Source: Candidatus Neomicrothrix sp. UBA672
GTDB lineage: Bacteria; Actinomycetota; Acidimicrobiia; Acidimicrobiales; MedAcidi-G1
DNA length: 55,277 nucleotides
Reading direction: 5' to 3'
Assembly (NCBI GenBank): GCA_002299135.1
Contig: DBNM01000122.1
Location: 1 to 55,277, forward strand
The notes beneath the pieces are model-generated. The model saw nothing but the letters and a program-made list of their open reading frames with translations. It ran no database searches and had not been told where the DNA came from. Below, one piece after another: positions 14,816-24,858 of this stretch; the first letter of the stretch is position 1; each line of letters starts with the position of its first letter. The translations under genes and the position numbers were made by a program.

Positions 14816-16365
14816 TTCCCAGAAGGCAGATGTATAGGGAACATTTCTCGTATAAGAGAGTCTGAATCGGCTGAAATGTGTGTTGGTGCCGGTCCATCTA
14901 GTATCTCTTTAACTACTTTGTTAGCACGTTGGCGAACGTCTAAAGAACCCGCATCTTTCCAATCATCAGGACTCAGACGATCACCAACAAGCGGATAGAC
15001 ATACTCGGTTTGCATCACATCGAGAGTCTGGGCATGACCTAAAAAGTGTCCAGGTCCGTTAATAACGTCTTTTATGACTTCAATAGCAACAGACTCGTCG
15101 TTAACTTCAATACCACGTACTGTTCGGGCTATTGAACCAAGCATGTCATTGTCAATCACTAATGCTTCTAACGAACAAGCCAGCAAAGAAGCGAGCATTC
15201 CAGCTGATTCAAAGACTATGTTTGCTCCTGCCTGAGCGGCGAGCGTTACCGTGGTTCCTTTTTCATGACCTGCTTGGTTGTCTGGCAATTTTGAATCTGC
15301 CATTCCGGCTGCAACACCGGAAGGAAGACCGATCCAATTAACAAGTTGAGCCGCTGCAGCATTAAGTATTGCTTCTTCACCTGAACCTCCTGACATCGCT
15401 CCTGTTCGCAGATCGGAGACAAAAGGCCACATGCCCATAGTGCATGGGTGTCCGGGAGACATTAAATTCACACAAGTTAAGGCTGCGAGACATTCTGTAA
15501 GTGCTTGTGTCAATGAGCCTGCAAGTGTTGCTGGGGAAGTAGCACCGGCCTGTCCGGCTGAAAGCAAATTTATAGGCATTCCAACACGAACCTGTTCAGC
15601 CATGCAAAGAGTTGACTCCTCAGCAAATCTTAATGGCGGAACAACGAACGTATTGTTGGCGATACAAAAAGGACGTTTACGGAATTCATCAGAATCAGGA
15701 TTTCCAGTAAGAGCAATATTGAACATTTTGGACATGTCGTGAACATGATCTGGATGAAAAAAAGATGTGCCAATTGGTTTGGTCGTGCTGCTCATCGCAG
15801 CATACGCAGTGTTGAAATCTAAATCTTTAGAAGATTCCATATCACGTGCCACGACAGTTCTAACGTACATATGGATGTTGTCTGATTTGTCAATGATTCT
15901 GCCAATGTTAAAAATATCTTTGAGTTGACTGTCTCTGAAAGTAGATGTTTCATGATCGAGTATTAGAACAGCAGCGCCACCAGTCGAAAAATGAACTCGA
16001 TCACCTCCTATTTCAAGATTGTATTTTTCATCAAAACCGAAAAGTGTGAATTCTTTAGCTGCTACATCTATCATCGAGCGAACTAGCTCCTTAGGGAACA
16101 AAAGACGTTCTTCAGAAGTAAAGGTTCCTCCATTACTAGTTACTAGATCAATGAATTCAGGAATTGCTTGTGCCATTCCCACTTCTTCAAGCAGTTCAAG
16201 AGCGGAATCAAAAATTTTTTCCATCTGTGAGACACTTAACGGCTGAAATGAACCACCGGGTAAACCGGGTTTAACAGCTCTAGATTCCGGTGGTGGTGGT
16301 GCTGAACGTTTAGCTATTCGAGCACTACGCCCGCCAGCTCTTTTTGCGGGAGTTTCTTCGTTCAT
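14812..16365 (-). CDS. MttB-family (trimethylamine/glycine betaine type) methyltransferase, non-pyrrolysine
   Basis: This 517-residue protein belongs to the trimethylamine methyltransferase (MttB) superfamily: FHFSTGGAAVLILD-like beta strands, NLLSAGQAGATSPATLAGSLTQALTE, and GMADSKLPDNQAGHEKGTT, a conserved block in the active-site region. The frame is read through without an internal TAG, so it is a non-pyrrolysine member. Some of these, such as MtgB, demethylate glycine betaine to dimethylglycine with a corrinoid acceptor; others use other quaternary amines. No corrinoid protein or activation protein is visible in the window. The N-terminal 35 residues are a basic, Pro-rich extension (RSARIAKRSAPPPPES). 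The ATG directly abuts the stop of the upstream dehydrogenase gene, so these are co-translated. Confidence 0.85.
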   Translation of the reverse strand: MNEETPAKRAGGRSARIAKRSAPPPPESRAVKPGLPGGSFQPLSVSQMEKIFDSALELLEEVGMAQAIPEFIDLVTSNGGTFTSEERLLFPKELVRSMIDVAAKEFTLFGFDEKYNLEIGGDRVHFSTGGAAVLILDHETSTFRDSQLKDIFNIGRIIDKSDNIHMYVRTVVARDMESSKDLDFNTAYAAMSSTTKPIGTSFFHPDHVHDMSKMFNIALTGNPDSDEFRKRPFCIANNTFVVPPLRFAEESTLCMAEQVRVGMPINLLSAGQAGATSPATLAGSLTQALTECLAALTCVNLMSPGHPCTMGMWPFVSDLRTGAMSGGSGEEAILNAAAAQLVNWIGLPSGVAAGMADSKLPDNQAGHEKGTTVTLAAQAGANIVFESAGMLASLLACSLEALVIDNDMLGSIARTVRGIEVNDESVAIEVIKDVINGPGHFLGHAQTLDVMQTEYVYPLVGDRLSPDDWKDAGSLDVRQRANKVVKEILDGPAPTHISADSDSLIREMFPIHLPSGN

Positions 16366-18777
16366 CTATTTTCTTATTTTCTCATTAAGTGGATCTACAA
16401 CTGCGTCCTTTAGGACGGTAGCACGGCATCTTTCATTCATGATTTCAATTTCAAAAACAGATCCAGGCGATTCCAACTCCGGTGACACATAGGCAAAAGC
16501 GATACTTTTATCTGCGGTATGGCTCCATGTGCCACTTGTGGTTAAACCAATTAGATCATCACCAACGTAAATCGGTTCATTACCGCGACAATCAGTGTCA
16601 TTTGTTTCAACTTCACAGTAAACAAGAACCATGTCTAGTTTTTCTGATTTTCTTTCATTCACAACATCAGAACCAAGGAAATTGCGTGAAAGGTCAACGA
16701 ATCTTTCCAAGCGCGCCTCAATAGGAGTGATCTCAGTAGTTAACTCGGAACCCCATGCTTTATAAGCTTTTTCTATTCTCATTGAATTCATTGCATAAGA
16801 TCCGTAATGGCTCAAATTGTATTTAGCACCAGAATCAATTAAAGCCATGTAAAGGCTGATCATTTGATCAATTGGATGATGCAACTCCCAGCCAAGTTCA
16901 CCGACATAGCTGACTCTTAGGGCTATACAAGGAACATCAGCAATTTCAATTTCTTGACCGGTCAACCAAGGAAAAGATGCATTGGAAAGATCTGCATCTG
17001 TTAGCGGTTGAAGCACATCACGAGCCGAAGGGCCGCTAATAGCAAGAATCGCTATCTCGTCGGTAATATCACGAATTGAAACATCTTCATCTTGACCGAC
17101 ATTTTGGTTAAGCCAGTCCAAATCATGAAGTTCTCCCATGATTGAACTATTCAAATAAAACCGTTCGGCATCTAACTGGGTAATTGTCATTTCACACTCG
17201 ATTCCTCCGAGAGGAGTAAGCATGTGGGTTAAACGTATTCCACCATCGTTAGAAGGAAGTTTGTTAGCTGATAGCCGATCTAACAATTTTGAAGCATCTT
17301 TCCCTGATATTTCAATTTTTGTGAAAGCGGTTAAATCTGCAATACCGACATTTTCACGAACATTTCGACACTCTTGTCCCACAATCTCGAAAGCATTTGA
17401 GCGTCTAAACGAATGATCTTCAGCGGTGCCAAAATACTGGGGTCTTTCCCATCCAAAAATTTCCATCCATTGGGCATTTAGGTCATCAAATTTTTCATAG
17501 ACAGGAGTTTTTTTGATAGGTCTACCAGCGAAACGTTGTTCACCTGGAGGTCGAACTTGATACATTTCGTGAAACTCATCAATAGCTTTAGCACTCGCGT
17601 AGTTGCCCTTTGGGTATGTATGTGGACCAAATCTTCTTGGGTCCATTTCAGCAACATTTATTTCTGTTTGGCCATGAACCATCCACTGGGCTAAATATTT
17701 GCCCGCACCTGGGCCTTGAGTGACCCCGATGGAGGCACCTGCACATATCCAGTAATTTTTCAGTCCAGGAGCTGGGCCCATAAGATACCCCGAGTCTGGA
17801 GTGTGAGTAATCGGACCAGAGACAGTTGTATGTATGCCAGCTTCTGCGAAAACAGGGATTCTTTTGGCTGCAAGCTCAAGCCAAGGTAACAATACATCAT
17901 GGTTCGGTGGCGTTAGATAGAAATGAAGATCCCAGTCAATTCCGTCAACACCATAGAGTTCAGCTCCTTCTCGTTCATATGGTCCGACGATTAGGCCATC
18001 TATTTCTCTTCTGTAATAGCAGGAAGCTCTCGGGTCTCGGATAACTGGAAGGTCAAAATCCAATTTTGCAACTTCAGGAATAGCTTCAGTAACTAAATAT
18101 TGATGGATGACAGAAACTATAGGAACTTCATAACCGACCATTTCACCTAATTGAGGGGCATAGCAACCTGCAGCATTTACTACATGTTCGGCTATGACTG
18201 AACCTTTATCAGTTGCAACTTCCCATTTCCCATCAGGTAAAAGATTCATGTCGGTTACTAGAGTGTGACGTGCTATTTCTGCACCTAGTTGGCGCGCTCC
18301 TTTTGCCATTGCGTTTGTTGAGCTACTTGGGTCGCTCCAACCATCATTTGGTGTCCAAAAGCCGAGTTTTACGTCACTTACATCGAGTAAGGGATGATGA
18401 TCGAGAATTTCACTTGGTGAAATGAGATGACTCTCAACCCCAACCAGATTAAGCATCCCGTTTACGTAGCGAAACCAATCCACTTCATTATCTGACAGAG
18501 CTAAACGAATTGCTCCTGTTGGATGCCAGCCGGCACTAAGACCAGTTTCTTCCTCGAGTTCCGTGTAAAGCTTTGGGGCTGCTGCATGCACCTTTGCCAT
18601 ATTCAGACTTCCTATGAAATGTGGCACAAGTCCAGCTGCATGCCAAGTGGAGCCAGAAGTTAGCTCTCCTTTTTCAATAAGCAAGATGTCAGTCCAACCT
18701 TCGTGAGCTAAGTGGTACAAAAGCCCAGCTCCCATTGCACCGCCACCAACAATTATGGCTTGATACTCTTCTTTCAT
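16366..18777 (-). CDS. FAD-dependent dimethylglycine/sarcosine dehydrogenase-like protein with GcvT domain
   Basis: This 803-residue fusion begins with a DAO-type FAD domain (AIIVGGGAMGAGLLYHL, residues 7-23). It keeps TSGSTWHAAGL with His46, the histidine equivalent to the covalent FAD attachment site of dimethylglycine dehydrogenase. The C-terminal half (from about residue 430) is a GcvT/aminomethyltransferase module with a typical end region (SYVGELGWELHHP, AMNSMRIEKAYKAWGSEL) that binds tetrahydrofolate and captures the formaldehyde unit. The predicted reaction is oxidative N-demethylation of a secondary or tertiary amine. It is the second gene of a three-gene minus-strand operon between a paralogue (30-bp gap) and the MttB methyltransferase (no gap). 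The exact substrate is not determined by sequence. Confidence 0.88.
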   Translation of the reverse strand: MKEEYQAIIVGGGAMGAGLLYHLAHEGWTDILLIEKGELTSGSTWHAAGLVPHFIGSLNMAKVHAAAPKLYTELEEETGLSAGWHPTGAIRLALSDNEVDWFRYVNGMLNLVGVESHLISPSEILDHHPLLDVSDVKLGFWTPNDGWSDPSSSTNAMAKGARQLGAEIARHTLVTDMNLLPDGKWEVATDKGSVIAEHVVNAAGCYAPQLGEMVGYEVPIVSVIHQYLVTEAIPEVAKLDFDLPVIRDPRASCYYRREIDGLIVGPYEREGAELYGVDGIDWDLHFYLTPPNHDVLLPWLELAAKRIPVFAEAGIHTTVSGPITHTPDSGYLMGPAPGLKNYWICAGASIGVTQGPGAGKYLAQWMVHGQTEINVAEMDPRRFGPHTYPKGNYASAKAIDEFHEMYQVRPPGEQRFAGRPIKKTPVYEKFDDLNAQWMEIFGWERPQYFGTAEDHSFRRSNAFEIVGQECRNVRENVGIADLTAFTKIEISGKDASKLLDRLSANKLPSNDGGIRLTHMLTPLGGIECEMTITQLDAERFYLNSSIMGELHDLDWLNQNVGQDEDVSIRDITDEIAILAISGPSARDVLQPLTDADLSNASFPWLTGQEIEIADVPCIALRVSYVGELGWELHHPIDQMISLYMALIDSGAKYNLSHYGSYAMNSMRIEKAYKAWGSELTTEITPIEARLERFVDLSRNFLGSDVVNERKSEKLDMVLVYCEVETNDTDCRGNEPIYVGDDLIGLTTSGTWSHTADKSIAFAYVSPELESPGSVFEIEIMNERCRATVLKDAVVDPLNEKIRK

Positions 18778-18807
18778 TCTTTATTCCCTAAGTCTTTCCA
18801 TTTTGCT

Positions 18808-21255
18808 TTATAAGCGAATTCTTTCTTTATTTGGATCGTAGAAACTTTTTATCGATGGGGTTATTTTTAATCGACGTGTCGCCACTTCAATTTCCCATGA
18901 TCCGGAATCAATCCAAGATTTAGTAACACCATCATTACTATGCGTGTACCCCATAGTAAGGCATCTGTCTTGTGTGTAACTCCACATTCCACCAGTAGTT
19001 GTGCCTACGAGTTCTCCGTCCCGAAAAATGGGATCATCGTGATAACTCAGAGTTTCTTGATCTTCAATTCTAAATTGGAGCAATCTTTTTGTTCTGATTT
19101 CGTCTCGCTGGTTGATAAGGGAGTCTTTCCCAACAAACCCATGTGGTTTATCCCATGCCACTGCAAAGCCTAAACCAGCTTCAAGAGGAGTATCCACGGC
19201 TGTAATGTCATGACCCCAATGCCGATAACCTGATTCCAGTCTTAGAGAGTTCATAGCGTGAAAACCTGCAAGACAAATCCCGAAGTCACTGCCAGTCTGC
19301 ATAATTTCTTCAAAAACACGTATTGCATTGATTTTTGGAACGTATATTTCCCAACCAAGCTCACCTACGTAGCTCATTCGCAGAGCTTGACATTCAATCC
19401 CCGCTATTTCCAAAGGATTTATAGATCCAAAAGAAAAGTTTTCATTCGACAAGTCAACAGATGAAATAGGACTCAAAGTATTTCGAGCGTGGGGTCCCAT
19501 GACCCCAATGACTGAGAAATCTTCAGTAACGTCTTCAATAGTTACAGATTTTTTGTTACTAGCCCGTGTCAACCATGAAAGATCTTTGGTTTGAGAAGTA
19601 GCAGAAGTTACAACCCAAAATTTGTCTTCTTCGAGTCTGTTGACAGTTAAATCGGCTTCAATCCCGCCGCGGTTATTGAGCCATTGGGTATAAACGCCGC
19701 GACCAGGTTCAACGTCAATTTCATTTGCACTAATTGAATTTAAAACTTCTAAGGCATCATTTCCTGTAACGGAGAATTTTGCGAAAGAACTTTGATCAAA
19801 AACACCAACAGCCTCTCTAACTGTCTTGCACTCGGTAAGCATATTTGTATGCCAGTTTTGTTTCCCATAGGAGTATTCGTACGCACGCTCTTGTCCTTTA
19901 TTTGCATACCAGTTTGGACGTTCCCAGCCTGCTGTTTCGCCGAATACTGCACCTGCTCGATCCAAGCGGTCGTGAAGAGCGCTTGTTCTTATCCCTCTTG
20001 CTGATTCGTACTGTCTGAAAGGCCAATGCATTGCGTATAAAAGTCCAAGAGATTCTGAAATACGATCTTCAAGATAAGAAAGATCGCTTTGAAAGTTAAA
20101 CGCACGTGAAATGTCCACACTCGTCAGATCCATCGGGGCTTGTCCATCGATTATCCAATCTGCAAGAACCCACCCAACACCACCAGCACTTTGAATCCCG
20201 ACTGAGTTGAAACCAGATGCAACAAAACATCTTTCTACTTCAGGTGATTCTCCCAAGTAAAAAGTTCCATCAGGGGTGAATGCTTCCGGCCCATTGAAAA
20301 AAAGTTGAATACCGGTATCGGCTAAAGCTGGCACTCTATGGCAAGCAGCTTCAAAAATTGGACCTATATGATCCCAATCTTCTGGGAGGGTTCCAAAGCA
20401 AAAATCTCTCGGTATTTCTTCAAGGTTCCATATTTTTGCTCTAGGTTCAAAGAAGCCTGCCATTATTTTGCCGGTCTCTTCTTTGAAATACGTGTAATTC
20501 CCAGGATCTCGCAGAGTCGGCATTCCTTGTAGGACGTTTTCTAAAGGTTCGGTCACTATGTAGAAGTGTTCGCAGGCTTGCAACGGGACATTAACTCCGA
20601 TTGTCTTTGCTAGCTGCCTTGTCCACATGCCTCCTGCCATTACTACAGCTTCAGCTTCAATTTTTAGACCGTCTTCAGTTTCAACGCCTGTGCAAATGCC
20701 ATTTTTTTTAGTTAGTGACTTAACAGAGATACCTTCAAAAACTTGAGCGCCACCATTTCTAGCTCCTTTTATTAAAGACATCGTCGTATCCACTGGGGAA
20801 GTGACACCATCTTTAGGTATGTAGAGAGCACCAACTAAATCATCGGTATTAACTAGAGGCCAGAATTCATTTAATTCATCCATTTCTATCTCACGAATTT
20901 CTACGCCAACTGTTGAAGCCATAGAAATTCCTCTTTTAAGCTCTTCCCATCTTTCTTGATCGGCAGCAACTGAAATTGACCCCGGTGTCCTATAACCGGT
21001 TGCTTGACCGGTTTCTTCTTCTAAGTCTTCAAATAAACGAGCAGAATACGTAGCTAATTTTGTAAGTGAATAAGTTGATTTAAGCTGAGAAACAAGACCA
21101 GCAGCATGCCAAGTGGTACCACCGGTAAGTTGCCCCTGCTCGAGAATGACCACATCTGAGATTCCCCGTTTTGTTAAGTGGTATGCAATACTCGCACCGA
21201 CTATCCCACCCCCAATTATCAAAACTTGGGCTCTATCAGGGATTCCTTTCGACAT
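18808..21255 (-). CDS. FAD-dependent dimethylglycine/sarcosine dehydrogenase-like protein with GcvT domain (paralogue)
   Basis: This 815-residue paralogue of the next gene has the same order of domains: FAD-binding VLIIGGGIVGASIAYHL (11-27), TGGTTWHAAGL with the candidate flavin-linking His50, a substrate domain, a linker with GWERPNWYA, and a C-terminal GcvT-type module (SYVGELGWEIYVP, AMNSLRLESGYRHWGHD). The two paralogues share architecture but differ clearly in the substrate-domain segments, suggesting successive demethylations of related amines such as dimethylglycine and sarcosine. It is the first gene of the minus-strand operon and is divergent from the Rieske oxygenase across a 136-bp promoter gap. 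The paralogue is downstream by 30 bp. Confidence 0.88.
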   Translation of the reverse strand: MSKGIPDRAQVLIIGGGIVGASIAYHLTKRGISDVVILEQGQLTGGTTWHAAGLVSQLKSTYSLTKLATYSARLFEDLEEETGQATGYRTPGSISVAADQERWEELKRGISMASTVGVEIREIEMDELNEFWPLVNTDDLVGALYIPKDGVTSPVDTTMSLIKGARNGGAQVFEGISVKSLTKKNGICTGVETEDGLKIEAEAVVMAGGMWTRQLAKTIGVNVPLQACEHFYIVTEPLENVLQGMPTLRDPGNYTYFKEETGKIMAGFFEPRAKIWNLEEIPRDFCFGTLPEDWDHIGPIFEAACHRVPALADTGIQLFFNGPEAFTPDGTFYLGESPEVERCFVASGFNSVGIQSAGGVGWVLADWIIDGQAPMDLTSVDISRAFNFQSDLSYLEDRISESLGLLYAMHWPFRQYESARGIRTSALHDRLDRAGAVFGETAGWERPNWYANKGQERAYEYSYGKQNWHTNMLTECKTVREAVGVFDQSSFAKFSVTGNDALEVLNSISANEIDVEPGRGVYTQWLNNRGGIEADLTVNRLEEDKFWVVTSATSQTKDLSWLTRASNKKSVTIEDVTEDFSVIGVMGPHARNTLSPISSVDLSNENFSFGSINPLEIAGIECQALRMSYVGELGWEIYVPKINAIRVFEEIMQTGSDFGICLAGFHAMNSLRLESGYRHWGHDITAVDTPLEAGLGFAVAWDKPHGFVGKDSLINQRDEIRTKRLLQFRIEDQETLSYHDDPIFRDGELVGTTTGGMWSYTQDRCLTMGYTHSNDGVTKSWIDSGSWEIEVATRRLKITPSIKSFYDPNKERIRL

Positions 21256-21391
21256 AGGTGAAAACGATAGACTTGATGTCCTGTTAAAACAATTTTGGCT
21301 ACTTTTTAAAGGCTATTTTTATTATTCTGCTGATCTGATCTAGCGCTCAATAAATACGTTCAGTAGATTCGTATTAGAGGAAAGTTGACTC

Positions 21392-22771
21392 ATGGTTAAA
21401 AGAAAAAAAGTTCAGGATCTTGGCAAAGCTAGAGCCCCAGGGCCAAGCCTGAGAGATCATTTGCTTGCAGACGGTTCTGGTGTAACCCCACCCTTACTAG
21501 AAGAATCATACGTTTTTCTAGGTGATGAAGACATTCCGTACGAATGTTACACGTCGCATGAAAGGCTTCAAGACGAATTTAAATCTCTGTGGCCAAAGGT
21601 ATGGCAATGGGCTTGTCGAGAAGAACATATTCCCGAACCTGGTGATTATTATGTTTACGATATTGGTGAATTATCAGCGATAATTGTTCGCGCAGATGAT
21701 GGAAGCATAAAAGCTTATTACAACGCGTGTATGCATCGCGGAACGCAACTGAAGCCGCCGGCAACTTGCGGTACCACACAAGGCTTGAAATGTCCGTTTC
21801 ATGGTTGGACTTGGTCATTAGAAGGTGAATTGATTGATTTGCCACAAGAGTGGGACTTCCCACACGTAGACGCGGAAAGTCACAAATTGCCCGAATTAAA
21901 AGTAGGTCTCTGGGGAGGGTTCATTTTTATAAATTTTGATCAGGACGCTAAACCGCTTGAGGAATATTTGGGAGTTTTATCAGATCACTTCTCACATTGG
22001 GATCTTGAAAATAGATACATAGAGACGCATGTTTGCAAACGTCTACCCGCGAACTGGAAAGCTTCAGCGGAGGCATTTATCGAGGCTTATCACATCAGAG
22101 AAACTCACGCGGGTGGCAAACCTGGTACAGAAGCTCCGACTCAGTATGACATTTTTGGAGAAAATGTAACCAGATTTGTGCACACAATAGGTTCGCGAAA
22201 TGGTTCCACTGAAATTGGGGTAGACGAACAAGAACGTTTGGAACGTCTACTAAAGGGAAAACTGGATGGAGATTTAGTACCAAAACTTCCTGATGGGGTA
22301 AAAGCAAGAGATTATTATGCTCAACTTCTACAAAAAGAATATGGAGATAAATATGGCAAAGACTTCTCAGGTTTGACTACTTCTGAGACAATCGACTCAA
22401 TCGAATATTTTCTTTTTCCAAATGCTTTTTTCTTTCCTGGGCTGACTTTGCCAATGGTCTACCGATTTAGACCTGATCCAGTTGACCCAGATTATTGCAA
22501 TTTTGATCTTCTTTTTCTCCGTCCCAAACCAGAAGATGAATCGTATTCAAGGCCACCAGATCCTGTAAATCTGGGAGTAGAAGAAAGTTATACTTTAGTT
22601 GACTCCATTGGATCGTTGGGTGCCATCTATGATCAAGACACCTCAAATTTGGCAGCACAAACCCGTGGATTCAAATCAAGTTTCAAACGAGGACAGACAC
22701 TTGGAAATTATCAGGAAGTTAGAATTAGACATTTACAAATGAAAGTTAATGAATATATAAGTAATTCTTAA
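21392..22771 (+). CDS. Rieske non-heme iron oxygenase, alpha subunit
   Basis: This 459-residue protein has the Rieske [2Fe-2S] ligands Cys113-x-His115 (NACMHRG) and Cys134-x2-His137 (KCPFHGW), with 18 residues between, slightly longer than usual. The mononuclear iron site is EAYHIRETH with His234 and His239. It is an oxygenase component needing an external reductase, and no ferredoxin or reductase gene follows. Family members attack aromatic rings, but some, such as carnitine and glycine betaine monooxygenases, act on quaternary amines, so the substrate remains open. The ATG follows GAGGAAAG. It leads the plus-strand run with the acetoin-dehydrogenase-like genes, and it is divergent from the demethylase operon. 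Confidence 0.88.
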   Translation: MVKRKKVQDLGKARAPGPSLRDHLLADGSGVTPPLLEESYVFLGDEDIPYECYTSHERLQDEFKSLWPKVWQWACREEHIPEPGDYYVYDIGELSAIIVRADDGSIKAYYNACMHRGTQLKPPATCGTTQGLKCPFHGWTWSLEGELIDLPQEWDFPHVDAESHKLPELKVGLWGGFIFINFDQDAKPLEEYLGVLSDHFSHWDLENRYIETHVCKRLPANWKASAEAFIEAYHIRETHAGGKPGTEAPTQYDIFGENVTRFVHTIGSRNGSTEIGVDEQERLERLLKGKLDGDLVPKLPDGVKARDYYAQLLQKEYGDKYGKDFSGLTTSETIDSIEYFLFPNAFFFPGLTLPMVYRFRPDPVDPDYCNFDLLFLRPKPEDESYSRPPDPVNLGVEESYTLVDSIGSLGAIYDQDTSNLAAQTRGFKSSFKRGQTLGNYQEVRIRHLQMKVNEYISNS

Positions 22772-22833
22772 AAAGCAAATAGAGTTTAATTCTGAATTTG
22801 CTTATTGTTAATTCAAATTTTAGAGGAACATTA

Positions 22834-23814
22834 ATGGAAATAACTGACGAAATTTTAATCGATTTATATAAACGAATGGTGAGAGTTAGGTTATTCGAGG
22901 AAGAAGCTGGACGTTTAGCAGAATCCGCTCGTTTACCAGGTTTTCTTCATTTGTATGTAGGTGAAGAGGCCGTAGCATCAGGTGTTTGTGGTGCACTTGA
23001 AAGCCAAGATCAGATCACCAGTACGCATCGTGGCCATGGTCATCTACTTGCAAAAGGCGGTGATTTTAATCGAATGATGGCAGAACTAATGGGTAAATCC
23101 ACTGGGTATTGCAATGGGAAAGGTGGATCTATGCATATTTGTGACTTAGATCTTGCAATGCTGGGTGCCAACGGAATAGTTGGAGCTGGAGTGCCAATTT
23201 CGGTTGGAGCAGCATATGCCAATAAGTTGACAAATAATGGTCTGATATCAGTAGCTTTTTTTGGAGACGGAGCCACAAATATCGGCGCTTTCCATGAAGC
23301 AGCCAACATGGCAGCAGCCTTATCTTTGCCAATGCTTTTTGTCTGTGAGAATAATGAATACGCAGAATACAGTCCGAGGCACAAGACAATGGCTATTACT
23401 GATGTAATCGAGAGAGCTGCTGCTTACGGTTTCCCTGGAGCAATTGTTGATGGAATGGATTGTGTAGCAGTTTTCGAAGCAGCTTCATTAGCGATTGAAA
23501 AGATTCGAAATGGCGAAGGTCCAATGATGCTTGAATGCAAAACATACCGCTTTTATGACCATGTGGGAGTGAAAGGAACTGCTTCGAATTATCGAACAGA
23601 CGAAGAAGTAGAAGAAATGAGAAAACGTGATCCTTTAGTGGTGCACGAGACTCGTCTAATTGATTCAGGAGTCATGGACGCTGAATCAATTCAAGCTATT
23701 AAAGATGGAATCCAAAAAGAAGTTGAAATGTCTGTCGAATTTGCTGAGAACAGTCCGTTTCCTGAACTTGAAGACATGTTGCTAGATGTCTATACGAATG
23801 GAGAATCTTCATGA
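22834..23814 (+). CDS. acoA: Thiamine-pyrophosphate dehydrogenase E1 alpha subunit (acetoin/pyruvate type)
   Basis: I set the start at ATG 22834, preceded by AGAGGA six to seven bases away; a TTG 36 bases upstream also stays in frame. The 326-residue protein has THRGHGHLLAKGGD, GKGGSMHI, and the TPP motif GDGATNIGAFHEAANMAA (GDG...N). E1 binds TPP and decarboxylates or cleaves a keto substrate, passing the acyl group to lipoyl E2. The length and block pattern resemble AcoA/PdhA. The presence of AcoX downstream argues for acetoin or a related alpha-hydroxyketone, though branched-chain or pyruvate complexes are alternatives. It starts 62 bp after the Rieske gene and its stop overlaps E1 beta (ATGA). 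Confidence 0.88.
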   Translation: MEITDEILIDLYKRMVRVRLFEEEAGRLAESARLPGFLHLYVGEEAVASGVCGALESQDQITSTHRGHGHLLAKGGDFNRMMAELMGKSTGYCNGKGGSMHICDLDLAMLGANGIVGAGVPISVGAAYANKLTNNGLISVAFFGDGATNIGAFHEAANMAAALSLPMLFVCENNEYAEYSPRHKTMAITDVIERAAAYGFPGAIVDGMDCVAVFEAASLAIEKIRNGEGPMMLECKTYRFYDHVGVKGTASNYRTDEEVEEMRKRDPLVVHETRLIDSGVMDAESIQAIKDGIQKEVEMSVEFAENSPFPELEDMLLDVYTNGESS

Positions 23815-24845
23815 GCTCGGACAATATTTTTGAAGGTGCAAATGAAGCAAGTAGTGATGAAGCAAACTCAGCTGAACGCAAACTTGGCTACGGAGCAGCA
23901 GTAGTTGAAACCTTGGCGCAAATTATGAGAGAAGACGAATCGGTTTTTGTAGCGGGTGAAGATGTGGGTGCACATGGGGGAGTTTTTGGTTATTTCCGTG
24001 GTCTTCAACCAGAGTTCGGTGAAGACAGAGTTGTGGATACTCCTATCGCAGAACAAGCAATCATAGGTCTCGGGATCGGTTCAGCCGTTCAAGGTCTCCG
24101 TCCTGTCGTCGATTTGATGTTCATGGATTTCATCTGTGTAGCAATGGACCAAATAGTAAATCAAGCAGCCAAGCTTAAATACATGTTTGGTGGTGGAGCT
24201 AAGTTGCCTTTAACAATTACCACAGCTGGAGGAGCAGGACTTTCAGCAGCGGCTCAGCACAGTCAAAGCCTCGAAGCTATGCTCTGCCATGTTCCAGGCC
24301 TCAAAGTAGTCATGCCCTCAGATGCTTATGAAGTAAAAGGGCTTTTAACGTCCTGTGTCCGTGAAGACAATCCGACAGTTTTCATAATTAACAAGAGGAA
24401 ACTTGCTGATACATGTCACGTGCCTGAAGAATTATTTGAGATACCTCTAGGAGAAGGCCATATTGTTCGAGAAGGAAGCGATGTAACCGTTGTTGCAATC
24501 GGAAGAATGGTAGATGAGGCCAAAGTTGCTGCAGAAAAATTATCTAACGAAGGAATAGATTGTGAACTGATTAATCCACGAACTGTTCAACCATTAGATA
24601 TCGATCTAATGGTTGAGTCGGTTAGCAAAACTGGTCATTTAGTTATCGTTCATGAAGCAGTTAGATTTGGTGGAATCGGAGCAGAGATAGCAGCCCAGAT
24701 TCAGGAACAGGCATTTGATTATCTTGATGCACCTATAGAAAGAGTTGCGGCACCATTTAGTCCAATACCATTCAGCCCAGTTTTGGAAAAACAATATATT
24801 CCAGATGCAGAACGTATAGTTGCTGGCATAAAGAACTTGTTTTGA
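23811..24845 (+). CDS. acoB: Thiamine-pyrophosphate dehydrogenase E1 beta subunit
   Basis: This 344-residue protein carries the transketolase-like pyrimidine domain (VFVAGEDVGAHGGVFGYFRGL, VVDTPIAEQAIIGLGIGSAVQGLRPV) and a C-terminal transketolase domain (VAIGRMVDEAKVAAEKL, INPRTVQPLD, VIVHEAVRFGGIGAEIAAQI). It pairs with the upstream alpha subunit as a heterotetrameric E1. The N-terminal 25 residues are acidic and low in complexity, longer than usual. Its ATG overlaps the alpha stop. The next gene, acoX-like, starts 13 bases after its stop. Confidence 0.9.
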   Translation: MSSDNIFEGANEASSDEANSAERKLGYGAAVVETLAQIMREDESVFVAGEDVGAHGGVFGYFRGLQPEFGEDRVVDTPIAEQAIIGLGIGSAVQGLRPVVDLMFMDFICVAMDQIVNQAAKLKYMFGGGAKLPLTITTAGGAGLSAAAQHSQSLEAMLCHVPGLKVVMPSDAYEVKGLLTSCVREDNPTVFIINKRKLADTCHVPEELFEIPLGEGHIVREGSDVTVVAIGRMVDEAKVAAEKLSNEGIDCELINPRTVQPLDIDLMVESVSKTGHLVIVHEAVRFGGIGAEIAAQIQEQAFDYLDAPIERVAAPFSPIPFSPVLEKQYIPDAERIVAGIKNLF

Positions 24846-24858
24846 GGTTTCAAAACAG

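Noticed and set aside
14812..16365. Pyrrolysine use in the MttB-family gene
   Set aside because: The frame is continuous with no in-frame TAG, so it is a non-pyrrolysine member.
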